Shown here one piece after another: positions 48,470 to 64,000 of a DNA stretch of 64,000 nucleotides. The position numbers and the translations under genes were made by a program. The notes under the pieces were generated by a model. The model made no database searches. It was not told the origin of the DNA and saw only the letters and a list, made by a program, of their open reading frames with translations. Position 1 is the stretch's first letter. Every line of letters begins with the position of its first letter. The stretch covers positions 5,792,571-5,856,570 of the forward strand of contig CAIIXF020000011.1 in assembly GCA_903813345.2 (NCBI GenBank), written 5' to 3'. Source of the stretch: Owenia fusiformis. Taxonomy: Eukaryota; Annelida; Polychaeta; Sabellida; Oweniidae.

Positions 48470-48890
48470 TAAGGTACAGCTGGAAAGTAACATTTTGGTA
48501 AAAAATTGCTATACCTGCACATGTTATTTTCTGGTACAAAATAAAGTATGAAGGCATGTGTCAATTTCCTTGCTTTTTTCAGGAAAGTGTCATTACATTG
48601 TCTTCTTTTAGAATATCTGGTAGGGGTTCAATGGAAACTCCAGGAAATTCTGATATTTCACACTTTCTATTTTTCCAAATTTTCTTTCAAAATTTCCAGA
48701 CAACACAGGAGCTACCATTGACCTGTTTCCAGATATTATAAAAGTAAACAGTGTAATGATACTTTCCTGAAAAAAGCAAGGAAATACACACATGACTTCA
48801 TACTTAATTCTGTACCAGAAAATAACATGTGCAGGTATAGCAATTTTTTACCAAAATGTCACTTTCCAGCTGAACCTTAATATCAGATTC
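48470..48890. mobile_element. 420-bp foldback element
   Basis: AGCTGGAAAGTAACATTTTG, TACCTGCACATGTTATTTTC and CTTGCTTTTTTCAGGAAAGT at the left are complementary to the right arm. Flanking copies of AATCAAGATNATTTCTACTC at about 47799 and 48285 belong to another short repeat. Non-coding. Confidence 0.88.
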
Positions 48891-49067
48891 AATGCAAATT
48901 AATCATCTAATATCAGATGCGCGATCAGTCCAATAATCTAATTTCAGGTCATCAGTTCGATATCTAGCACTTGTTCTAACGACACGGTATTACTAGGCTA
49001 TCATATTATAAATACACACACATATAAAACAATCAAACTGGTACACGATATAAGCACGACTGCTCTT

Positions 49068-49258
49068 TCAATTGAGTATAAATGTTGATAAACTTACCCG
49101 GAAACCAAGACATACACGTTTAGACGATGCTATTTTCAGTTCAGTGTTAGAGTAAATGCCCGGATATCGAGGCTTTTTCGTGTAAAGTTTTAACCAAGCA
49201 TCTAAAATCGGGTTATATTGGGTGTAGAATTTATCGATATCAGGGCCGCTACATGCCA
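49068..49258 (-). CDS. Unidentified coding-like exon at the end of the 6.1-kb element
   Basis: Reading inward from the right end on the minus strand, a frame begins at the terminal repeat, encodes about 47 residues including DKFYTQYNPILDAWLKLYTK and YPGIYSNTEL, and reaches GGGTAAGT, a strong splice donor, near 49098. Codon use and composition look like protein. No ATG lies in the element before it, so the start may be in another exon or frame. It could be the first exon of this element's own transposase or a captured host exon. Not recognised. Confidence 0.4.
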
Positions 49259-49267
49259 GTGTGTGAA

Positions 49268-49738
49268 GTACACGAGGAGACCCTACTGAACACATCTGAT
49301 CACCTCCCCTTAACGTTAACTTTGACTATTGCGGCGACAAATTCAGTGTTTTGTAAGGGTAACCTTGAGACATTGAGGGCAGTTAATGTAAAATGGAATA
49401 AGATCAGTGAAAGTCAAATTAAATCCTTGTTCACTGATGTGGTTTCAAGTAAACTTATAGATATAGAAAATGAGTTGAGTAGGACCCCCTCGTTATCAAA
49501 CAAACAAATTAGCAATTACTTCAATCAGCTTGCTAAGCTCTTAAAAGATACTTCGCACAACAATCTACCCAAAAGGAAATTTCGTAAACACATTAAACCC
49601 TATTGGTGCCCGGAATTGAAAGTTATGTATAAACAGAAAATGATTGCATATCATACTTGGCGGGAAAGTGGAAAACCGAGAACGGGTCGAAACTATGCTA
49701 TTTATAAAAACGCGAAACGTATAGAAACGCTAGACGTA
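49268..49738 (+). pseudogene. LINE ORF2: end of endonuclease and linker
   Basis: Resumes right after the TGTGAA duplication with the last endonuclease motif LNTSDHLPLTLTL, then about 130 residues of linker with a KPYWCPELKVMYKQK stretch typical of the region between endonuclease and RT. It is cut near 49738 by another repeat. Confidence 0.85.
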
Positions 49739-50077
49739 TCGGGCAATATTTAGAGGTTATGTCACTATGACGTGAAATATGCCTGAGTTCTCCCAATATA
49801 GGCCGACCTTGGGAGGCTCTATATTTGGGCAAGAACGAAGGCATATTTCACGTCATAGTGACATAACTGATGTATTACATGCCTTTGTTCCCATGGTTAC
49901 TTTGTATCAATGACGTGACGTCATGATATTATCATGGTTATTAAAGAAATCTAATATCAAAACGAGGTAAGCGGGCTATATCGGGGTAATCGGGCAATAT
50001 CGGTGGATATAGCTCGCTAACTTTCCCATTGACTTCCATACAAATGCTTCGCTAGGTATGTAATACTAATATTAATG
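49739..50077. mobile_element. Repeat insertion with hairpin, related to 63.4-64 kb
   Basis: GGTTATGTCACTATGACGTG pairs with CACGTCATAGTGACATAACT to form a hairpin, then GTATTACATGCCTTTGTTCC and ACTTTGTATCAATGACGTGA follow. The right end TTGACTTCCATACAAATGCT, TCGCTAGGTATGTAATACT matches the complement of 63465-63515. It breaks LINE ORF2 and lies next to another MITE. Confidence 0.8.
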
Positions 50078-50086
50078 ACTTCTGGC

Positions 50087-50390
50087 CAAGGAGGATTGGC
50101 TCCCAGAATCGAAGTCGATATTTTCCAACAATGAAAACGCCGAGATGTCGTTATTTTCTGAAATTATAACCGATTATAAATTCAAAATAAACAGTTCAAA
50201 AGATTCGAACCAATATCTCGATCATTTCCTGTGAGTTTTGGAATTTTTCGTTGGGAAATAAGACCAAAATTCACGATTCAAATGTTGAAGTTAACAAAAT
50301 GGCGGCTGTTGGAATTCAAATTTTGTAGCACGACATGCCCATATATGGGACAGAATATCGATGTTGCACTCTGGGAGCCAATCCTCCTTG
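50087..50390. mobile_element. 304-bp MITE with 9-bp target duplication, copy 1
   Basis: CAAGGAGGATTGGCTCCCAG at the left and CTGGGAGCCAATCCTCCTTG at the right. ACTTCTGGC flanks both ends (50078-50086 and 50391-50399), and the second copy is part of the LINE frame (DFWRLVK). The 9-bp duplication is typical of Mutator-like elements. A second family member is at 55117-55281. Confidence 0.95.
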
Positions 50391-52621
50391 ACTTCTGGCG
50401 GTTAGTTAAAACTAAACGAAAGGGGAATGGGAAAAATGTGTTACAATTGAGGGGTGACAATGGTAGTATTTTAGACACGGAAGTAGATATTTGTAACGAG
50501 TGGAAAGCGTACTTTCAAAAACCTTATACACCTGCAAATAATCCTGTTTTTGATAACGGCTTTAAGCAAGAGGTCGAAGGCGCAATTCATAGAATTGATC
50601 AATTAACGCGCACCCAAACTGACGATAATTTACAGGAACCGTTTTCGGAAGTCGAAGTTATCGCTGCTATAGATAGATTGAGATTAAATAAAGCACCGGG
50701 GCACGATCTTGTCACCCCAGAGCATATAAGGTACGGTGGTACAAGGTTAATCTCGGTCTTAACGTATCTATTCAATGCTATAATCGAAAATGAGTTCTTT
50801 CCGGATTCTTTTAAAATAGGGGTCTTAATAACGTTATTCAAAGGAGGGAACAAAGATATTTTAGAAAAAGATAACCATAGGGGTATCACGTTAATGACCA
50901 TATTTAGCAAACTATTTGAAAATTTATACATAGCACGAGTTAAGGCCGATAATAACATTGAACCGATACATTGTCTGCAAGGGGCAGCAATAGATGGTAC
51001 TTCTTGTATCCACACATCGATGGTCGTGCGGGAGACTGTCGCGCATAATGCGGACAGGGGTAGTGATACATATATAGCATCATTGGACATTAAAAAATGT
51101 TACGATTCTGTCTGGATAGATGGGTTGTTGTATACACTCTTTAACCAAGGTTTCAAGGGGAAAATATGGAGAATTTTGAAAATTTGGTATTCGGATTATC
51201 AATGCAGGGTTAGAGTGGGAAAATCTATGTCTGATCCTTTCTTCGTTAACCAGGGAGTCCATCAGGGGGGTGTCTGTAGTTTGATGCTCTATATGCGTTT
51301 CACAAATAGCCTCTTAAAGGAACTCGAACAAAGCAATGCTGGATGCAGAATCGGCAATATTAATGTAACCTCACCCACATACGCCGATGACCTGATCCTC
51401 ATGGCTGTGTTCCCAAGGTCCTTACAAACATTACTGGACATAGCATATCGTTTCAGTACGCGATGGCGTTTCACCTTCCACCCTGGGAAGTCAAAAACGT
51501 TGATGGTTTGCACTAAAGAGAGACAGGGCCGCAAAGACTTGTGTTTTTACCTTGGACCAGATAAAATGGATCATGTCAGAGAATGTACACATGTGGGTCT
51601 CATTTTAAATACAAATGGTAACTTGAAACAACATATTGATAATGCAATGGGAAAGGCTAGAAGGGCTATCAACGCGGGAGTGGGGCTTCTCAGCAGTGAC
51701 TCCTTCGAATACAATCCACTGACGGCCTCTATTTTATATTGGTCCATATCGGTACCATCCATGACATACGGTATGGATATCCTGCCATTGAAACAATGTG
51801 ATTATGATACCCTTGAATTGACACATAGACAAATAGCAAAACGTATTCAACAATTGCCATGTAATGTGCATAACGAAGCTTCCTTGGCACAACTGGGCTG
51901 GTCGAGGATTCGTGCGGTCATAGATACAAAAAAGTTAATGTTTCTGTGGTGTATCCTAAATCTACCAACCACATGTGTGTATAAAATGATTTTTATAATT
52001 GAGTTCTTTAGATGGAAGTCAATTTCTGAACATTCAAAGTTGTATAGCAACTATTCAGTAATAAATGCAGTTTTGAACCTTGTGACAAGATACAATTTAT
52101 GGCGATATATTGATGAATATTTTTTGAATTATGACCTGATGCCCAAATGTGCGTGGAAACGGATTGTTAAAGCACGCATAATGCAGTATGAAGAAGACAG
52201 ATGGCACTTGTTATGTAACATATCTTACAGACTTAGCGTTTATAGAACGATACAAGTTACGATAAAACCATGCGTATGGTGGAGAATCTGTCAATCGAAT
52301 TGTAAATATACAGGGATGTGTAGGGATATGGTAAAACTGCTAACAGGTGCTTTCCCACTGAACTATGACACTATTTGTCCTCTGTGTGGGATGACAAATG
52401 AAACGACAAGGCATTTTCTCTTAGATTGCCTTGAACTTCATGAAAGTAGGAGTGACTTGTTGGCAGTTTTAAGTGACAGAATATTTGATGGATATAATAT
52501 GGTTGAAAAAATGGAGGTCTTACTAGGAAAAAATGAAGCATTAGACTACAGAATGTATGTGAAGATAATGTTAAGTGTCAAACACATGTTAAAAACAAGA
52601 GCTGCAGCTATAGCTCTATAA
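50391..52621 (+). CDS. LINE ORF2 reverse transcriptase and C-terminal zinc segment
   Basis: An open frame of about 743 LINE codons. The apparent start upstream at 50231 lies in the inserted MITE and is not real. RT motifs in order are LRLNKAPGHDLVTPE, the LFKGG and NHRGITLM region, motif A SLDIKKCYDSVW, motif B VHQGGVCSLMLY, and the active site TYADDLIL near 51380. The thumb and a long C-terminal domain follow, ending with a CPLCGMTNETTRHFLLDC zinc-binding segment near 52376-52430. All catalytic aspartates are present and there is no stop, so this part could still be functional although the element is split upstream. Confidence 0.93.
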
Positions 52622-52757
52622 ACTATTAAATCAACACAGTTTGCGTTGTAAATATATATATTTTTATTTTTATATTTTTAATATTGCCACATTAACTTTA
52701 TAATTATTATGTACTCATCTGCATAGGTGGAAATAAAGATACATAAACATAAACATA
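52622..52757 (+). other. LINE 3' UTR and ATAAAC tail
   Basis: AT-rich sequence ends in a short repeat of ATAAAC (52742-52757) that abuts the fibrinogen-like pseudogene without a spacer. Such short tandem tails end many LINEs that lack poly(A). Confidence 0.7.
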
Positions 52758-53401
52758 ACCTGAACGATTGTTGCGAAGACCCCATATCCTCTGGTGGGAG
52801 AAACATCAAAACAAGTGAAGGAAAAATGTTCGGAGCGTATTGTGAGCAAGGTTGGATGTACATATTTAGACGGTTCAACGGGGCTGAGGATTTTTATCGC
52901 ACTTGGGTCGAGTATCAACATGGTTTCGGTGAGCCAAGATAGAGAGAATACTTCATTGGATTGGACAACCTTGCAAGTTTTGTGAAGGGGCGTAAATGTA
53001 AAGTACGATTTGATTTAGAGGCCTTGCCACCTGTGTCAGCGGCTAAACGATTTGCTGAATACTCGGTATTCTCCATCGCTGACAAGACCGATAAGTACCG
53101 TCTTGCCATTGGAGGATACAGTGGAACAGCCGGTGATTCAATGAGTTACCATAATGGACAACAGTTTTCGACGTACGATGAAGATAATGATATTGATATT
53201 GGGAATTGGGCATACGTTTATAAAGGAGCGTGGTGGTACAAGAGTTGTTACGACTCAAACCTGCTTGGTTGGTACAAAGGACCGGTTTGCCCAAAGTATG
53301 CCGAATGTGTCGTATGGAGTAAATGGCCAACAGTCATCGGATCGCCTAATAATTTTTACTACTCCTTTAAGAAGGCGTCAATGAAGATACATTGCTGTTA
53401 A
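52758..53401 (+). pseudogene. Fibrinogen-related (FReD) pseudogene
   Basis: About 215 codons in one frame form a fibrinogen C-terminal domain: a degenerate start DCCEDPISSGG, then FRRFNGAEDFYRTWVEYQHG, AEYSVF, YRLAIGGYSGTAGDSMSYHN, a DEDNDID Ca-binding loop, and GAWWYKSC, ending MKIHCC. FReD proteins are secreted lectin-like or clotting-related proteins. Defects are an in-frame TAG at 52940-52942, where a conserved GEYF/GEFW segment should begin, and replacement by Trp of the usual Cys in the NCA motif before GAWWY, which removes a conserved disulfide. No signal peptide or upstream exon remains, because the LINE tail directly precedes it. An AATAAA follows at about 53434. It is most likely a dead fragment, but an alternative is a real gene with a sequencing error at the stop. 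Confidence 0.88.
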
Positions 53402-53620
53402 ATTCAACTCAAGTTTTGTGTTCATTAAAGTGAAATAAATTACTTTGCATTTTATGAATAAACTATATTTTATGTTCATATTTCATAAGATATAAAATGT
53501 ATAAGCGCTCCAGAATATTTATTTAATTCATATAAAACAAGGTTTACATGGGATAATCAGTACATATTTTCTATATCTGTACCTCATATAAAAAATAATC
53601 GAAAATAATTAAAATGTGAC

Positions 53621-53631
53621 GGGGGGGGGGG
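53621..53631. repeat. Poly-G tract
   Basis: Eleven consecutive G residues. A second run of ten lies at 54646-54655. Confidence 0.9.
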
Positions 53632-53834
53632 TTAGTAATTCTCCTGTATAAAAAGCTTTCTTTTTCCTTTCTGGCACCGGGAAGTGTTTCGCTGAGCTAG
53701 AGTTGTACCCGTTAAAACACTATAAGATGAAACGTTATAACAGTCATGAATGGAATTAAACTACAATATTTACCCTTGGCCAATATCATATTTACCCTCG
53801 GAATAAAATTCATAGGCCATCCCTCCCATATATA

Positions 53835-54294
53835 CAGGGTGGTCCAAAAAAGTGAACCCTTGCAACAAGCTATATCTTGCATTAATGGGCTGATATTCTC
53901 ACATACTTTAGAGGAAGATTTAACAATCTACGTTGATTGCCACACATAGTCAAGTGGATTCAAAGTGGATCGTATTGGGGGTGTACAACACTTTTCCCCC
54001 TTAAAGTAAATTAAAATACAAAACACCCATTGATATGCTGGAACGAGCAGTGAATAACTTCAACATTCACATTGCAGCAGTTATCCAGAACAGTGAAACA
54101 TTGATTGAGCACATCATCCATAATCAGGCATGTCTGTTGATGCCATGTAACTTCTGCACGACTAAGTGACCTTTATGGTACCCATAAAAACGTTAGACCT
54201 TCCTCTATAAAACATGTGAGAAGATCAGCCCATTAATGCAAGTAATAACTGAGATATAGCTTGTTGCAGGGGTTCACTTTTTTGGACCACCCTG
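53835..54294. mobile_element. 460-bp Tc1/mariner-derived MITE
   Basis: CAGGGTGGTCCAAAAAAGTG at the left and its complement at the right, each next to TA (53833-53834 and 54295-54296). The arms match for about 110 bp through AAGCTATATCTTGCATTAAT. The centre still encodes MLERAVNNFNIHIAAVIQN and LIEHIIHN, the tail of a mariner-like transposase, so it arose by internal deletion. Confidence 0.92.
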
Positions 54295-55116
54295 TATATT
54301 TATTCCATTGAATGTCAGTCCAGTGTGTGTACGTCTTTGGCAAAGTAGTTGCGTTGAGGATGGATATCTACCCTTTGTACGCTTATGGACTTTGATTGGA
54401 TTTTATCTGTTCCATATCATTTGAGAATGAGTGCTTTTTCTTAAATATGAATACTATGTATCTACAATTATTTTTTATGTTATTAGTACTGGCTATCAAT
54501 TTTCTCTGACTTTGTACTCTGAAGCCCAGGAATACAGCTGTTATAAAATGTACTGAAATAAAGTTTTTTTGTGTTACATCTATAATTTGCTCAACTTTAT
54601 CAGCTTTATGCTTTTACATGCATCGCAATACCAACTCAGTAGACCGGGGGGGGGGCTTTTTAAACATTTCGCAACATAATTCTTGGCCTCAGGGTGTACT
54701 GTTTTCCTTTTCTTGCTTTGTCCTCTAATAATATTTGCTACTTTTCCGTTTGCACTTGCATATATATATATACAAATTACTACAACAATAAACAATTCAA
54801 TTATAACCCAATATCAGACCACTTTTTGTCATATTATTTTATCTACGTGTAGATATGTGACATTCTTTGTATATAAAGGCTATTTATTCAAACAAAAACA
54901 TCATTATTTTTTATTTTGTCAAAAGCATAGTATTATTTAATAACACCTCTTTTATTTTTATTATTTTGTGACATTTGTATATAACAACATTTCTGTAAAA
55001 AGCGAGATTAAATTGTACCACAAACTACAAGACACTTACTTTCATTTCCATAGGAAGACGATAGTCTTGAAAGCATGGAATAGGTTATTCAAATGATCAA
55101 CTTTTCAAATTTTATG

Positions 55117-55281
55117 CAAGGACGATTGGCTCCGAGAATGTAACATCGATATTCTGCCCCATATATTGTAACGTGACCCTTAACTTTATTTACACATGAC
55201 AGATTTCAAAATGGCGGAACTGCACACCACGTGTAAATAAATAGAATATTGATGTTGCATTCTGGGAGCCAATTCTCCTTG
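55117..55281. mobile_element. 165-bp MITE with 9-bp target duplication, copy 2
   Basis: CAAGGACGATTGGCTCCGAG at the left and its complement at the right. AATTTTATG flanks both ends (55108-55116 and 55282-55290). Same family as 50087-50390, with a shorter centre. Confidence 0.95.
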
Positions 55282-55638
55282 AATTTTATGTCACTTTAAT
55301 TGACAGTCTGTTTTATAAAAGCAACAAATGCATCCTTGCGCCTTGTATAAAATGTTATATTGCAATTGTACACCCCCTCCATAATTTTGAAAACTCAATG
55401 TCCCAATAAGATAATAGATTGAAACCTGTTTGTGCCTGAATCTTAATTATTATCCCGTCATGACTCATTAGCAACAATGGGTTTTAAATGTGATGAATTT
55501 CTTACTGTCAAAAACAGGCTACAATGGGTGTTATAAAATGAGGTCTTCAGATTGCCAAATTTTTGTAGGGAAGTGTATCAATACATGTATATAGTATATA
55601 TGCACTGAACTATTCAATTAGATGGCAGCACTAGAGCA

Positions 55639-63071
<7,433 letters not shown>

Positions 63072-63409
63072 ACTGCGGGTAGAACTCTGCAAAACATTCA
63101 CCAGTTCACAAAATTGTTATTTTCAGCTCTTCGTTTACTGTCGGGGATTCTACATCGTAAAAGCTTGACAAATAACCAGTGATTACAGCAGTTTTTAATG
63201 TATTTTGATAGCTATATTATACCATTTAGTTCATGTATTTCATGCCTAGGTACATTATTGGATGATATCATGCATATTTTTCAGTATCTAAGTTGGAAAG
63301 CTCATCATACAGTGATTTATGAGAATCATATTCTTTGTTGTCTTACATGTAAATTCATCCTCCCATACATTGATTTGTCAGAAACCTGGATGAATGCTGT
63401 TTAAAGGAG

Positions 63410-64000
63410 TATTATATTCCCAGTGAAGCATTTGTATGGAAGTCAGTGGGAAAGTAAGGGGCTATATCCACTAGTATTACATACCTAGCGAAGCATTTGT
63501 ATGGAAGTCAATGGAGCTGAAGGACAGCTATATATTTCTGTATAGCCGCCAAACTTTTTTACCATGACAACTTTATGACGTCATAACATGTAAAAAAGTG
63601 ATTTCGACTGGAATCGTGTAAAATTTGGGTCTTTTTTCACACATTTCTACATATTATCTCTATGAAATGCAATGTAAATGTACTTTAGGTATGTAATACA
63701 TCAATTATGTCCGTATCATTGAATATATGCCTTCAGTCTGTCGTCAATATAACCCTCGCAAGCTCGGGCTATATTGACGTCAGACTTCAGGCATATATTC
63801 AATGATAGGGACATAATGGCTAAATATTGCCCAATTACATATACTCCGATATATGTAGGCCGCTAACCTTGTTTGATATTAGATTTCTTTCAAAAATAAC
63901 CATGACAATATTGTGACGTCATCTTTCATTTCGATCAAATTCAACTCGCACACAGATGTTTGATATCATTGATACAAAGTAGCCAGTGGGAATAAAGGTA
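63410..64000. repeat. Dispersed repeat, same family as 49739-50077
   Basis: GTGAAGCATTTGTATGGAAG occurs near 63433 and as GCGAAGCATTTGTATGGAAG near 63493. The hairpin CATTGAATATATGCCTTCAG with its complement surrounds CCCTCGCAAGCTCGGG at about 63710-63810. Further words (TTGATATCATTGATACAAAG) match the complement of 49880-50060. It continues past the window end. Confidence 0.8.

Larger units (their letters stand above)
43147..49261. mobile_element. 6.1-kb element with CACTGG ends and TGTGAA duplication
   Basis: CACTGGCATGTAGCG at the left and CGCTACATGCCAGTG at the right form a 15-bp terminal repeat. TGTGAA is present on both sides (43141-43146 and 49262-49267) and the LINE frame resumes after it, so both ends are certain. 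Much of the interior is later nested MITEs. A minus-strand coding-like exon starts inside the right end (49068-49258). The superfamily is unclear: CACTG-type ends recall CMC/Transib elements, but a 6-bp duplication is unusual for them. Confidence 0.88.
39750..52757 (+). mobile_element. Near-complete non-LTR retrotransposon split by five insertions
   Basis: ORF1, endonuclease, reverse transcriptase and C-terminal zinc segment appear in LINE order on the plus strand. Five later insertions separate the pieces: 41256-42090, 42239-42784, 43147-49261, 49739-50077 and 50087-50390. Removing them leaves about 4.9 kb, a normal LINE size. The 5' end is probably near two direct repeats of TTGACACARGATAGAACC (39752-39793). 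The 3' end is marked by an ATAAACATAAAC tail at 52742-52757. The clade is not resolved (Jockey/I/L2-like style). Confidence 0.88.

Noticed and set aside
50231-50390. N-terminal part of the 796-codon frame
   Set aside because: These codons lie in an inserted MITE with a 9-bp target duplication; the LINE frame starts after it.
52727-52757. Extension of the FReD frame into the LINE tail
   Set aside because: The apparent start is a GTG in LINE 3' sequence, not a real initiation site.

Overview
The window is eukaryotic: AT-rich, intron-containing animal DNA with very little protein-coding sequence and many nested transposable elements. A HINT-type histidine-triad gene with spliced exons, a fibrinogen-related (FReD) pseudogene, Ty3-type and non-LTR retroelements and frequent TACATGTA-like words fit a marine invertebrate, perhaps a mollusc or another lophotrochozoan. 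The species cannot be fixed from the sequence alone.

Layout. 1-4.4 kb: a dispersed repeat in both orientations, a 78-bp minisatellite and a decayed non-LTR retrotransposon split by a hairpin MITE. 5.4-8.3 kb: inverted repeats around a Tc1/mariner-type element that is itself partly palindromic. 10.4-13.5 kb: foldback elements and short tandem repeats. 14.0-14.9 kb: the main exon of a host gene for a glycosyltransferase-like protein with an RgpF-like motif. 17.7-20.3 kb: an envelope-like retroelement remnant broken by a palindromic transposon. 20.4-27.1 kb: a Tc1/mariner-like element hosting a 5-kb Ty3/gypsy LTR retrotransposon with matching ATACC target duplications. 29.0-30.5 kb and 31.3-39.3 kb: two non-autonomous TIR elements that carry dispersed copies of a short motif inside their ends. 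The larger one also holds a GC-rich 2.1-kb element and long tandem arrays. 39.75-52.76 kb: one near-complete non-LTR retrotransposon interrupted by five later insertions, the biggest being a 6.1-kb element with a TGTGAA target duplication that is itself full of nested MITEs. 52.8-53.4 kb: a FReD pseudogene directly abutting the LINE 3' end.

55.6-63.1 kb (minus strand) is the clearest host gene: a complete HINT1-like gene. Exons 1, 2, 3 and 4 join in phase to 129 codons. Exon 2 is present twice, as two 105-bp, 35-codon, phase-0 exons with separate splice sites. One encodes the canonical nucleotide-pocket segment and the other a divergent version lacking the conserved Asp. This predicts alternative, possibly mutually exclusive, splicing. 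A 45-bp satellite lies directly against the donor of the canonical exon 2 and shares sequence with that exon/intron junction. A TTAA-targeting element has inserted into this satellite. A small two-helix membrane protein ORF lies in the last HINT intron on the same strand.

No tRNA, rRNA or CRISPR array was seen. Transposon calls rest on terminal repeats, target duplications and short protein motifs read by eye, so superfamily names are provisional where the evidence says so.
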